From the NCBI GenBank assembly GCA_026225945.1, contig JAMJFZ010000711.1:2751001-2815000 (forward strand): DNA of 64,000 nucleotides. The letters are read 5' to 3'. Of this stretch, positions 24,626 to 36,806 are shown piece after piece; the stretch's first letter is position 1, and every line of letters starts with the position of its first letter. The notes beneath the pieces are model-generated. The model searched no databases, had not been told where the DNA came from, and worked only from the letters and a program-made list of their open reading frames with translations. This stretch comes from Cricetomys ansorgei. Taxonomy: Eukaryota > Chordata > Mammalia > Rodentia > Nesomyidae. A program made the position numbers and the translations under genes.

Positions 24626-26944
24626 AATAAAATTATACCCAGGTGGTTATATCTGCTGGTTTAATAAAATGTAAAATTTGTTTTATTTAAACATCCAGAA
24701 AGAACTATGTTTGAAGTCTTGTTAACCATCTAGACTCACTTAGAAATTAAACTACTTACTTTAATTGTTCACTTTTCCTTTCTAATCGGATGCCTTCAGT
24801 CAGGTAAGTTAAGGGAGAATGGACTCTTTAATGCATAAGATTATGTATACTAAAGAATATTTGTATCATATAGCATAGTGAATAATAACCAGGAGTCACA
24901 GTGCATCAAAGAGAAATTAAAAGCTTTGTACTGCTAAATGTTTGCTATAATTGGAAAAATCATACAGTCTTTAGCCAATGTGCTTTGTTAAATATGACTG
25001 ATTTTCAAATTTCACTATTAAAATGTTTCCATATAAACTGAGAACTTGTATTTTAAGTTAGAGTTCTTAAAATTATAAATTTTGATTTATCTTTTGGTAT
25101 CTTGAATGGGTGTGTTAAGGTATGTGATTTATTTCTTTCATGATCTTATATTGATAGTATGTTTCTGAATGTGATATTCTTTATAACCACCTCCATTTTA
25201 TTGCTTAAATACTTTTGGACTCTGTTGAGTAGAAATTACATTCAGTCTGTTTAGGATTAAAAAACAAGAAAAGGAACTTGCCCAGGATGTTAAACTAGCA
25301 GGTGGAAGAGGCCGGTAATAATTCGTGGCATGGTCCATTGACTTGCTGTCATTAATTCAAAACTAAAATGGGAATTACATCCCTGCAGTCTAGACTCTTG
25401 GCCACACTTAACTCCAGAGTAATCATGTATAAAGCATAGTTCCTGCATCCTTTCCTGATGTCTGACTTTGTTGATAGGGAGGAATATAAACCTGATAATG
25501 ATAACTTTAATCAAAATGTGATGAGCAAAGTAAGTCAGCTATTCGAATTCAGGCTGGGACACTTAGTTCTGTTCTCCATTCACCTGGACTGCTCAGAAAG
25601 TTCAGTTCCTCTTTCCAAGAACATTACATAGTAGTATCAAGCACACCTCACTGACACTGCCAGGTATATAAATGTCTGTCTTAACACCAAGTCTGTCTCT
25701 GATCATTTTTGTCTTGAACTACAAAGCTCTTAGTTCCATTAAATTATGGAGTGGTTTCAAGGGGTGAAAGAAGCTGCAATAGAAAGGACAGTTTCTTAGA
25801 GATCTTTGTGCCTTGGCCTCTTGAGTGTTGGGATTACAGACTTAAACTATCACATTCTACCTTGTTGGTTTTGACCCTGAACCCCTCTGGTGTATCTTTG
25901 GGCTTTTTCATGATCACTGTATAGTATACTGGTATATAAAGTGTCCCTTTGATTATTAAATAGGGTGGTTTTGTGAGAAGAGAATAAGCATAGTAAGAAT
26001 GAGTTCATCAAGAAATAGCTACTTGCAAGCTTAGCCCTGTGACCAGCAAGTCTCCAAGGATCAAAGGAATTTACCAAAGGTCTCATGTCGGGGGATAACC
26101 AGGAGACACTGTGCCTTTGAGCTCAAGAGTATTGCAAACAAAGCACTTCTTGTTTTTATTATTAAAGCTAGCAAAACAGGGTAACATTTGCAGATAGCAT
26201 GAACAAATACAAGTACAGGGGTGATATACTTGGTATTGTGTCTTGCCACCTCTGGTCATGTGAAAAGAGCCAAGAATATTCCTCCCAGACCTGTGCTTTT
26301 CCCACAGGGAAATGTGCATATGCCAGCATTCCCTTCATGTTCCTTGCTTTCAAGTGAAATCATTAATTATAGTTTATCCTAGAAGGCCACCTTGTTAGAA
26401 GGGCATTTTGCACTCTGCCCTAGCCATAGTTCACAGTAAGTTCACAGCTTTCTTACATAGGCTTCCACAGATGAGTATCAGCAGTAGTTATAAGATTTAA
26501 GAATACTAATTCCTCTTTTAGAAATTTACTCAAGGAAATAGCCTGCAAGTGATAGTTGGGGTAGGGGACTTCTCTTGAATTACATTGTATAGCATGTTAG
26601 TATTATATTTGTTTCAGAGGATTGGATGACAGTAGGACATGTGCTACTTCCAGAAGCTCTCTTATGAGACCACACCCATGATATAAGTATGTGTTAAGTA
26701 TGTCAATATACACAGACTACAGCAGAAACTTGGCAGGCCATTCTGCTTCCATTCTAGATCTGGGAATCAGACCAAAGGGAAGAAAATACCACCACCACCA
26801 AGAGGTTCTTCACTGTGCAGAAGAATACTGGGTCCACCATCATTAAGCAAGCAAAATGGTTTATCATTCAACCAACAGAGAAGCAAACCTTTCACTCATC
26901 CATCCACATTATGTTTCAGACTTCATAAATTATTTTTTCCATTT

Positions 26945-28300
26945 GTTGAAAATAGATTTTTTTTTCTCACATAATATATCTTTATTATGGCTTCCCCTTT
27001 ACTCCCAGTTCTTCCCATCCCCCCACCCATCTGATCTACTCCCTTTCTGTTTCTCATTGAAAAACAACCAGGCTTTTAAGGATAATATGATAAAAACTCA
27101 CATCAGAATTGGACAAAATTGAAGAAAAAAGTCCAAGAGCAAACACAAGCAACGGAGATCACTTGTTCCCACATTCTTCAAGAGTCCTATTTAAAACGAT
27201 AAACTGGAAGACATATGCAAAGGACGTGTAGGGTTAAAAGAAAAATCTATATAAATAAAAAAATTTTTAAAAGGAAAAGCAAAATTCCTGACCAGACATT
27301 GCAAAACAAGGAACTTCCAAAGAGGCCATTGAGTTTTTCTGTGTCCATCTACTTTTGGGCAAAAAGTAGTTTGTTTCCCCAGTAGACTCTTAGAAAAGAC
27401 TAATTTTCATTTGCAAGTGGTTACCAATCAGGGATAGCTTCTGGGTTATGGGTGGGGCCATGTGTCCTTTCAGCTGTATGACTCCATCTGGTGCAGACCT
27501 CTGTTCAGGGCCTGGGCATGCTGCCTCAGCCTGTGTTCATATGAACTTTGATTTAGAGGGCCTTGTTTTCTAGGTGTCCTCCAATCCCTTTGGCTCTTAC
27601 ACTCTTTCTGCCTCCTCTTCTGCAGGGTTCCCTGAGCTCTGAGGGGAGGGATTTGATGGAGATAACCCATTTAGGGTTGCGTGTTCCGAGGTATCTTACT
27701 CTGCATGATGTCTGGCTCTTTGGGTCTCTGTATTACCACCTGCTGCAAGAAGAGGCTTCTCTGATGACTGAACAGAGCACTGGCACTGACCTATGAGTAT
27801 AGCAGAATTTCAAGGGTTTTTTTTTGTTTTGTTTTTTTAGAACAGTAGTATTTGGGTTTACCCTAGGTCCCCGAGTTATCTAGTCTCAAGTTCTTGATCA
27901 CCCAGTGTTGTGTATGGGTTCTGTCTCATGGAGTGGGTCTTAAGCTAAATTAGATACTGATTGGTTACTCCCACAAGCTTTGTGCAACCATTGCCCTAGC
28001 ACAGTGGTTCTTAACCTGTGAGTCTTGACCCTTTTGGGGATCGGACATTTACATTGCTAATTCATAACATTAGCAAACTTACAGTTATGAACTAGCAACA
28101 AAAACAGTTTTATGGTTGGAGATCACCATAACATGAAAAGGATTGATGTATTGGGAAAGTTGAGAGCCAAGGCCCTAGTAGGACACCATTGTACATCAAA
28201 GGGTTTGTGGCTGGCTTGCTGTTTACATTTCTCCTTCGGTAGTATGCAGAGTACCTTCCTGTAATAAAGACTATATCTTCTCTGTTCATTATAAGAGGTA
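26945..28300 (-). mobile_element. LINE-1 3' UTR fragment, split by a hAT MITE
   Basis: The reverse complement resembles rodent L1 3' UTR. Features are the AT-rich end with TCTTTATTATGGCTTCCC, the CCCCCACCCATCTGATC pyrimidine-rich patch, and the body around 27560-27800 that recurs in the second L1 copy at 42.8-43.0 kb. The L1-like sequence resumes after the hAT insertion at 28002-28172. No ORF2 remains, so it is strongly 5'-truncated. Confidence 0.8.
28002..28172. mobile_element. hAT-type MITE (URR1-like) inside the LINE-1
   Basis: This 171-bp element has CAGTGGTTCTTAAC at one end and GTTGAGAGCCAAGG at the other, which is an imperfect terminal inverted repeat. It is flanked by CCCTAGCA (27994-28001) and CCCTAGTA (28173-28180), an 8-bp target-site duplication with one mismatch, as hAT transposons make. 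The interior matches the second copy at 49224-49460 (TTCATAACATTAGCAAA..., ATCACCATAACATG). It is non-coding. Confidence 0.88.
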
Positions 28301-29818
28301 GTGTAAACTGGAATGCCATTTCAGAAATTGATAAAAATATTTTTGCTTTGTTTTGCATTGTATTGCAAATCTAAAGTCCAAAATATGGGAAAGATGATGC
28401 AAAATAATGGTGGCTCATGGTGGCTGAGATTATCAAAGGAAAAAAATCCAGTGACAGAATTAAGGAAAGGCCAGACCAAGGAGGAGTCCTATTGAACCAC
28501 CTCCATTTGTAAGGAAAAGACATGGAACCTAGGAATGAACCATCGGGACTGAAGGATAACCAAGGAAGAGGCATTAAGGACTTAACTGAAGCAGAGAATG
28601 GTCAGTATGAGTGAAATATAGATCTGTTTGTTCAGTCTAACATTTGAGAACTTGATCCTTAACTCTACAGCAGAAGCAGAAGTCTTACTACTCAGGCTTG
28701 AGAAGGTAAAATGTAGAGGTAACTTGGCTGGGAATCAAGTGAGGTAACACATAACCATCTAACAGGGCATTGGCTGGCCAAAGAAGTTTAAGATAAGTAG
28801 CTCTACTTGTTTACTCACCTAAGCATATTCAATGCCCTTCGTGTACCAGTAGTTAGTTGTAGGTGTCAGAGTTAGTTGGCAGTGTACCACAAACCATGAG
28901 TGATTGAGAAGTCACTCGTGAAGGGCTGCTTTTACCAGCTGAGCATGGTGTTTGGGTAGGGTGAAAGTAAGCCAAGTGGTGGAGGGGTAGGAGCAGTTCT
29001 CACATTCACAAGCAGAAGAAAGAAAACATCTGAACGGGTCTGTAAAAAACAGCAAGGTTGCCAGTTAGACCGGAGCACCAAAAGGTAGAGGAGCTCATAG
29101 CCGCTGAGCTCTAAGTGCACCAGTACTTAAGCATGCTGAGACTTGGATTTCTTCCTGAGCTGAAAAGACTAGAAATGCTGGAAATTACTGTCAAATTTTT
29201 TGTTAAAAGGATTTGTTGCTGTAGTCAGAATAGACAACAAGGAGAGAAAAGATAAAACAGAAGAACACTATAATAGTCTGAGGCATAAACAAATCTTAGG
29301 TCAGAGCTGGTCCAAAAACGAGGCTGCAAAATCTGTGGGAGTGAGGGATGGATGCTTAGTTTTGCCTGAAGAGGAGATGGAACAGATGGAAGGAGCACAA
29401 ATAGGATCTGAAAGGTGAACCTATAGGACGGTTTGGAGAGATACTTGTCTCATGAAGAATATTCTCTTTCAGATGATCTCTCTCCTGAGAGAACCAACTT
29501 CTTGATAAGCCAGTACAGCATAACAGTAATGGTAGACTCTCTAGCCCTCTTGTGGTTCAGTCCATTTAGACCTAGTAACTAACATAATCTTGGATTTCGG
29601 TTTCTTAATCTATAAATTAGACGTAACAATGCCATCTTCATAGGAGTGTTGTATTTAATTAGTTAATAATTAAAAGCATTTACAATAGCCTGGTACATAA
29701 CAAAGCTTCACTGTATAGCTTATTCTTACAGGATGTCACATAGTGTGGGGTCTAGAACTAATCTGCTTGGTTCTCCTTCTAGCTTGGCTACGTTAGGCAA
29801 GTTGCTAAACTTGCCTTT

Positions 29819-30136
29819 TGTAGTTGTTAGCTGCTGCTGGGGTGGCTCAACAAGGAAGACAAGGAGGCATATTTTATAACTGCAAATCCTGCCAGATCTC
29901 AGCAGAGGGAACCACTTTCATGGCCAGTGCCACACTCACAGTGGAACCCTGAGCATCTGAGCTCAGTGTTTTTATAGATTCATAACTCCTCTGGTGCAGA
30001 TCATAAGCAATCAACTTTTCCCACATAAATCCAACACCTGCAGACAATACAAAACACCAAGGCCTGTGCATCCCTTTTTCCAACAGTACACAAAAACAAT
30101 AATTTTAAACACAACCAAAAATAAGCTTCCACAACA
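29819..30136 (-). mobile_element. ERV LTR, about 318 bp (3' LTR of remnant provirus)
   Basis: On the - strand it starts TGTTGTGGAAG and ends AACTACA, giving the TG...CA ends of an LTR, with TCTATAAAAAC as a TATA-like box. It aligns along its length with the solo LTR at 44764-45084. Immediately 5' on the - strand is AGAAAAAGAGAAA, a polypurine tract, which marks it as the 3' LTR of a provirus whose body lies at higher coordinates. The sequences just outside it do not form a target duplication, as expected for one LTR of a longer element. Confidence 0.75.
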
Positions 30137-31594
30137 TTTCTCTTTTTCTGTATAAAAAAAAAGTTTACCTTTACAACACAATCACCACATCTGGGTAACT
30201 CTTACAGTACCACACCAACAAAACTATTTACAAGAGAAATGATTATGAGGCTTCTAATGCACATGACCAAATGACACCAAACATCTATCAAAGCTTTTCA
30301 CAATGTCTTTGGACAGCAGAAAGCATTATCAATGTCCAATTATCTGGAATTCACAATCTTCTGGGCTCCTCCAAAGGGCTTAGATCACTTCTCTGACTCT
30401 GACCTCTGCAGCCACATGCAGCTTGTCCTCCAGGCTCTGGCTGGGTCCACTCCACTGTTCTTGGTCATTCCATGGTACTGGCATCTCCAAAAATCTGGGG
30501 TATTCTACTGCAACTAGGCTGCACTTTCACCAATAGTCTCTCCTAGGCTCTCTTCATTGTGCCAAGCCTCAACTTCTTTACATGACCCCTTCATCTGGGC
30601 CTTCAATTGCCACTAAAGCTGCACCTTCACCAATGGCCTCTCCTGGCCTCTCATAGTATCAAGCCTCAGTTGCTCTCTATGACCCCTTCATGCCATTAAA
30701 ACCACTAACATCTGGGTAACTCTTACAGTACCAAGTTTAGATGCCAGCATGAGATACCACCTTGTCCAGTTCTAGAAGACAGTTTCTGTGTGCTGACGCT
30801 GAGGAAACATCTTCCAGATTTTAAGATTTGAGTCGGGTTTGCTGGAAAAATACCAGGTCACCTTGTCTACAGGAAGGGTTCCTTCATGGGTGTAGTTCTA
30901 ATCACCATCACCGGTATCTTAAACACTAGTCTTAGGTTTGCATTAAAAAACAAAACCAAACCAAAACTGGTCCGTTTAACTAAGTGGATTTTTTTTCTTC
31001 TCCAATTAGCAGCTTTCACAACAGCAGGGAGTCCTGGGCCAGTGGAAAGAATCACTAGCTGAAACATTCTGGTGGTTTTGGCATGTTTTTCTCATCACCA
31101 CTATGAGGAAACATATACCTTTCTTCATAGACCTCAAATATAAGGCCTACTTGGGCTTTACACACACAAAAAACCATCAACAAACTCAGTTCATAGAACA
31201 GTACACCCTGGTTTACATTTCCCATACCCTGGCTACTGTCAGCAGCAGCAGGAAGCAATGGCTCCATGATCAGAAAAAAACAGTCAAAAACTTGCTTCTT
31301 CCCTGCTCCCAGCTGAACTCTGTTTTCACCATGAAAATTCATCCAAAACAATTGTTTGAAACATGGCTCTCACCTCAGAGCTTTTTCTTCATTTATTAAT
31401 TTTACAGCCTTTTCATAGAGGCTTACTTCCTTCCTCACTCTCCTCTTCCTTCAGGAGACTTCTACTCACTATTTTTGCATATATAATCTCTGTCCTCTAG
31501 GAGCTGCCCTGAGCGTACTTTACTGGACTCTGTGAGGCCTGGAGCTTCTTTCTCATTCTTCCTTGGCTTCACATTGGTTGAGCATGACTTTTGG
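30137..31594 (-). mobile_element. Defective ERV internal region (PPT to PBS, about 1.46 kb)
   Basis: This is the - strand interior between a primer-binding site (31595-31614) and a polypurine tract (30137-30149). At under 1.5 kb it is far too short for gag-pol-env, and I see no retroviral protein motif. It is a non-coding remnant. It contains a tandem pair of units of roughly 105 bases, of which the similar parts lie near 30522-30610 and 30622-30698, and a direct repeat of about 25 bases (around 30188 and around 30709). Confidence 0.65.
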
Positions 31595-31614
31595 ACCCCA
31601 CATTGGGTGCCACT
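31595..31614 (-). other. Retroviral primer-binding site, tRNA-Lys1,2-like
   Basis: The - strand reads TGGCACCCAATGTGGGGTCC. The canonical Lys1,2 site begins TGGCGCCCAACGTGGGG; the two differences are both CpG-to-CA/TG decay. This type of site is typical of ERVK/betaretrovirus-like elements. Confidence 0.7.
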
Positions 31615-32080
31615 TGTAGTTTTAACTACAATCTTTTACCTCAATTTAGGGAAAAAGAAAGGAAGGATAGAAAGAAATTTTCACTGCTTTTGCAGGCAGC
31701 CTTGATATGGAATGAAAGAAAAGTAGAAATCTTCACAGCCTTTTTTAAGCTTGAAGAGGACTAGATGACAGTGAGTCTGGCTAGCATCTCAGCTCACTAT
31801 CTGTAAACTGAATCTCTCCAATCTTTGTTCTTTTAAGTAAGAATCAACACAATAATGACAGACAAACCAACCAACGGACCACAGCCAACACCCACAACGG
31901 CTCCCCGGGCTTCAGACCCTTTATACCCTAAGCAAAAGTTCCCATAAACCCAAGTGGGACACAATCCCAAGACCAGACGCTACATGTGCCTGAATGACTA
32001 CACCTAACCAAATTATAGCCACCTACATCAAGCATTGCAAATCCAACTCCTAAACATCTACCACACCTGAGATGGGAACA
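31615..32080 (-). mobile_element. Putative ERV 5' LTR, about 466 bp
   Basis: The sequence lies just 5' of the primer-binding site on the - strand and ends ACTACA, then AG, then the PBS. It has a GGTATAAAGG TATA box (around 31917-31926) and a possible TG start at 32080. Its sequence is not similar to the 29819-30136 LTR apart from the last few bases. The outer boundary is uncertain. Confidence 0.5.
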
Positions 32081-32439
32081 TAAACCCCGTCCAAATGCCA
32101 TTTTGCATTTTTAAAGAAACCAAAATAACCAAAACTTCTTCCAAGTGTTCCATTACAGGTGTTTTCCATCTACAAAATGGGGATGGTTGTAGCGCCCACC
32201 TCAGGATTGTATAATAATAAGGTGTATAGGGGGAAAGTGCCTGCATAAGCATACTTAAGTATTTGCTAGTGTTAGCATTTCTCAAGTCTTAAAGTTCAGA
32301 CTTCAGGATGTCCACTCAGCTCTTTTGTATCGTTATCAATGGTCCTGTGAGCCACTTCCAAAACATAACACTGAACCCCTGGTACATATGCTGTCATGCA
32401 AGCTGAATCCCTGGGATCCTGAGGTAGTATTTTTTTTTA

Positions 32440-32640
32440 ATCTCCAGTGCAGAGAATAGAACTCAGAGCCTTGTACCTGATAGGCAAGGACTCTACCACT
32501 TAGTTTCAACCCTAATACTATATTTTAGTAAGCTTTAAAATAACACCTTTGGGCTGTGGATATAGCTCAGTGGTAGAGGTCTTCCCTAGCATCCACAAGG
32601 CCCTGGATTTGATGTCCAGTACTGGAAACAAAACAAAACA
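32440..32640. mobile_element. Two ID-type SINEs, antisense then sense
   Basis: About 32440-32518 is an antisense ID (tRNA-Ala-derived) copy. About 32549-32640 is a sense copy, with GGATATAGCTCAGTGGTAGA (the tRNA A box) and a tail of AAACAAAACAAAACAAA. Confidence 0.85.
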
Positions 32641-32660
32641 AATCTGTTGACAACAGCTAG

Positions 32661-32770
32661 GTCCACACATACAATATACTTAAGGTGGCAGTCTGAGGTG
32701 CCCACACATACTTAAGGTGACAGCCTGAGATGCCCACATATACAATATACTTAAGGTGGCAGTCTGAGAT
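32661..32770. repeat. Small minisatellite, three units
   Basis: Three tandem units share CACATA(CAATATA)CTTAAGGTG(G/A)CAG and (T/C)CTGAGAT/GTGCCC. The middle unit lacks the CAATATA piece. Confidence 0.85.
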
Positions 32771-34974
32771 GCCCAGAAGTACTTGCTCAAGGAAAGTGTA
32801 CTTTCTATTGTGTTGTTCAAGCCTTTGGTTTTTTTCCTTTAAAAAATAGATTGCTGTGGCTTTAATATCTTAGAGACCACATTTTCTTATAAACTGGTTT
32901 TTCTAGATAACATTTTAGCTTTTTTATTTGGACTTATTTTGGTCGTCTTCAATAGGAAACAACAACAGCAACACAACAGAATAGACTTACTGTCTTTCAT
33001 ATGTGAAACTTGGCTGGCACTTTGTAGCTTTGCTCCTACAATATTGTTCTGTGTGCACTTTTAGGTGTGTTTTGTTCCATGGTTCTTAAGGTGTGTATCT
33101 ATCTGTGTCTTTCTCCTTCTCTCTGCTTTCCTCCGATAAAACAGCTAAATGAACACCTAATAGAACAAGGCATAGAATGCAAATTAGCCACTACTATTTA
33201 GTCCTGTTGTTTGTATCAAGCTAATAGTCGATTTTATGTTTTTGTTTTTGTTTTTTCTGATCAGTGGCTTCAAAACCCATGTCTCATACTATAATTTACA
33301 TTTTCTTTCTAAGGAAGATTAGTTTTAGCATAGAAATTTTAGTGAAAAAAATTATAGAAGCTTTAAAAATGAAGTGAACAAATGTAGACTACTAGGCCAG
33401 ATAAATGTTACATGATGGGCTAAAAAGATGTGTATCTTTCCACCGGATATTAGATCTAGCTCTATTCCACGCTAGCATTTTCACATAAGTGGTCCTGAAG
33501 TTGAAGGACTCAGTTTTTAAAAATGGCTAGGAGAAAATGTCTGCCACAGTGTATCACTGATTATTATTTGAATTAATTTTTTGCTTGCCCTTGAACATTG
33601 AATATGTCCTGTGTCCATAGCCCTTCTCACTTTTGAGACTTGAGGTGGAGGCAGTCTTATAGAGGGGGATACAGCAGTCAGTTTATTTCCTTTCTTCTTA
33701 GGAGGGAAATGTTGCAAAGACCAGCACATTTTTATAGCTGAGACTCTACAAAAAGACAGCACTAACCCACCAAGACAAGGTCAGCAAATTGACTTCAGGA
33801 CTGGAAAGAAATGCTGATGAAGCTTGATACCAAGAGTCTATGCGGATGTCTGAATTTGCAGTTACTTGTTACTCAGAATGTCTGAAAACTTTCTATTCGA
33901 AGTTTGTGTTTTTTTAACTACCTTGACCTTTTAAAAGCATCATAAGAACACAATAGCCTAAAACTTAAGTTACTTTTTTTTAGGAGGCTTTAAAGAAAAA
34001 TGAGCCTTACACATCACAGGAATGGGAAATGGAAACAATCCAGTTAAAGTCACTAATATTTAGAAAGTGTCTATTGCTTGTTGTCATACTTCCTTGCTTT
34101 TAATGTAAAAGCTTGTTTATTCCAAGAAAAATACAGAGAACTATTGTGTTGAGATCTAGTGAAGCTCACACAGACTGTTAACAAGCAGCCCTTTATTGCT
34201 TCAAAAATACCCTAGGTTCCCTGTGCCCTGAATTGCTCCAGTGTCTGACTACAGAGAGCAAAGGAAACAGAAGGCCCTGTACCACCACCACTCCTGCACT
34301 CATTAACATTTTGGAACTAGTCTCTCACTACTTGGCCTGTTGGGGATGAGTAGATCCACCTGGGCAGGCTGGAGTCTCACACCAGTGGTGGCTGGTTGAC
34401 TGATTCTCCCTAGGGCATTCCTTGATAACAGTGTACAGCCCCATTGTCACCAGAGACTGGTTTGTGCCTCCCCTTCCAGTGGATAGGGCATGGTACTGCT
34501 CTGTATTCCTGTCTACCATAGGAATACATTGTAAAGACAGCCAAATATTTTTAGCTTTGTTTCCAGAAAATCAGATCATTGTTAAAGGTCAAATATTTCA
34601 GCCTTGATGTACAGCTGGTCCATGGAGTACAGATGAGGAAACCAGGGTTATTCCTCAGGAGCCTTACATCATGGGTTTGAGACAGAACCTTGCTGTGTTA
34701 GCATCCTGACAGGATGCTCCTGTCTCTGGTGTCCAATGCTAGGAGTACAGCTGTGTCCCATTGTGCCTGGCTTAATAAAGTGGGTTTGGGGGATCAAATT
34801 GAGACCTGAGCTATCTCCCCTGCGCTGCCATTTATCAAAAAGTATAGTAAGACCTTTAAGTCAATGTTTTCCCCTTCTTATGGTTTATTTTTCAAATGAA
34901 AAATTTGCTCTTTTTTAGTTTGATTAACATGCTTGTTGCATATGGGCAAATCTAGGATTATTAGGTCATCTTAA

Positions 34975-35115
34975 AGTTGGGTGGGGGTTGGTGCATGCCT
35001 TTAACCCAGCACTCAGGAGGCAGATGCAGGAGGATCTCTGTGAGTCCAAGGCCAGCCTGGTCTACAGAGTGAATTCCAGGACAGCCAGAGTTACAACAGA
35101 GAAACATTGTCTAAG
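34975..35115 (+). mobile_element. B1 SINE
   Basis: This sense B1 includes ATGCCTTTAACCCAGCACTC, AGGCCAGCCTGGTCTACAGA, and an A-rich tail. Confidence 0.93.
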
Positions 35116-35324
35116 AAAAAAAATGTTTTAAATCATCTTGATGGTTTGACCCATTATGAAATATTTTTCTTCAATTCTTCTCACTACTTATTAATAAAAT
35201 CTATCTTGTTTGATATTAGATAATGTTACCCATATTTTTGTTGTTTACATGGTATATGTTTTGGTAGCATTTTACTTTCAATTTTTGTTGATTTTATATG
35301 TACAATGTGTAAAAGCTTCATGTG

Positions 35325-35716
35325 CTGCATAGGCTAGTTTTATGTCAACTCAATACAAGCTAAAGCCATCTGAGTGGAGGGAACCTCAACTGAGAAAATG
35401 TATCCATAATATCTGTCTGTAGGGCATTTTCTTAATTAGTGATTGATGGGGAAGGCCCCACCCACTGTGAGGGATGCCATCCCTGGGCTGGTGGTCCTGA
35501 ATTCTATAAGAAAGCATTCAGAGCAAACCAGTGAGCAGCACTCTTCCATGACCTCTGCATCAGCTCCTGCCTCCAGGTTCCTGCCCTGCTTGAGTTCCTG
35601 TCCTACCTTCCTAAAGAGATAGAACACAATGTGGAAACATAAGCCAAATAAACCCTTTCCTCTTCAACTTGCTTTTGGTCATGATGTTTCATCACAGCAA
35701 ACGAAACCTTACAACA
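35325..35716 (+). mobile_element. Rodent interspersed repeat, about 390 bp (copy A)
   Basis: This dispersed repeat has landmarks GGAACCTCAACTGAGAAAAT, GTGATTGATGGGGAAGG and CTTGCTTTTGGTCATGATGT near its end. It recurs in the window at 59090-59526. I know the sequence as a very common rodent interspersed family but will not assert its library name. No protein is encoded. Confidence 0.8.
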
Positions 35717-36310
35717 CTTTACAGATTACTTTTTCGTTTTCAAAATGCTATTAGGCATGAAAGAAAGGGAAGAAGCTTTCCCAGTGTTTCACAAATCACA
35801 ATGGGCAAGAACTATACAACTTGCTTCAATAAGTGAGCTGCTCACTGACACTGCCTCCTGAGAAGTCTGTTTCTCATCGCTCTCAAGCCTCCACCCAAGA
35901 CCCTCTTGCCCTGGATGATTCCCAACTGTCTCCCTCCTCGAGGCTGGGTCAATGGCTTGGCTGTCCCAGAGAAGGGGCCAGGAAGCAGAGACCCACAGGA
36001 GTTGATGAAAGCACATGGGCCCTACACAGCATGAGGAAAAGAGGAGTGAATGGCATCCATGTGAGAGGACCACACAAATCACATCTATGCAGGAACACGG
36101 CACAAGTCAGAATGAAGTACCCGCCAAGAACAGAATACAGGAAACCCATCTTGGCATTTAGTTGCTGTTGTTTCCAAGGGCAAACATAGGTTTGGGAGAG
36201 ACCAGGAAGGGGCAGGAAGCGCTGAACACAACGGGAAGTGACGTGCTGCATTTAACAGCACTCTGATAGAGGTGACTCTGCCCTCTTCAGAGGACATTAG
36301 GAAAAATGAC
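35717..36310. other. Unexplained GC-richer stretch
   Basis: About 590 bases are richer in G+C and CpG than the surroundings and have open frames of roughly 100-118 codons on both strands. I recognise no gene, repeat or domain in them. Open frames on both strands argue that base composition, not coding, explains them. Confidence 0.4.
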
Positions 36311-36316
36311 CAGTAA

Positions 36317-36482
36317 TTTTTTTTTTTTTTTTTTTTTTTTTTTTCTGAGACAGGGTTTCTCTGTTGTAACTCTGGGTGTCCTGGAATTCACTCTGTAGAC
36401 CAGGCTGGCCTCAAACTCAGAGATCCACCTGCCTCTGCCTTCCGGGTGCTGGGATTAATGGTGTGTGCCACCACCGCCTGGC
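36317..36482 (-). mobile_element. B1 SINE with T28 tail
   Basis: The antisense B1 body includes GTAGACCAGGCTGGCCTCAA and GTGCTGGGATTAATGG. Its A tail reads as an uninterrupted T run on the + strand at about 36317-36344. Confidence 0.95.
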
Positions 36483-36806
36483 AGTGTTTTTCACTTCTAC
36501 AATGACAGAGGATAGTTAGCATTTGAAGACAGTCACCCTGCCTGTGCTCAAGACGGTGCTACACACTTGTCACGCTGAAGAGGCCAGCAGCACCTCACAC
36601 TGTGATGACAGACTGCAGAAACAAGGGTCTTAGAGCCAAAGGAGTGCTGATTACACTCCACTGTCTTCTAAACATTCAAATGCAGAAAACAGTGGGGGTT
36701 TTTGTTTGTTTGTTTCACTTATGCTGGACAAGTAAACAAGTAGCTTAATACCGAAAACCTGGGTTTTAAAGATAATTACGACCATTCGAAACAACAGGTG
36801 AGTAAC

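Larger units (their letters stand above)
24491..36800. other. Convergent intergenic region between PICALM and CCDC83
   Basis: No gene was recognised in 12.3 kb. Positions 24.7-26.9 kb are mainly unique AT-rich DNA with a small B1 fragment near 25790-25860. Then follow a split LINE-1 3' end (26.9-28.3 kb), unique sequence (28.3-29.8 kb), an ERV remnant (29.8-32.1 kb), ID elements, a small minisatellite (32.66-32.77 kb), unique sequence (32.8-34.9 kb), a B1 at about 34975-35115, a 390-bp rodent repeat (35.3-35.7 kb), about 590 bases of GC-richer unexplained sequence (35.72-36.31 kb), and an antisense B1 at 36317-36482. Confidence 0.7.

Noticed and set aside
32549..32640. Possible tRNA gene (A-box-like sequence)
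   Set aside because: The sequence has an ID SINE layout with an A-rich tail and cannot form a full tRNA; other ID copies occur in the window.
35833..36251. Frames of 100-118 codons on both strands
   Set aside because: They overlap in opposite directions, show no domain, and reflect GC-rich composition.
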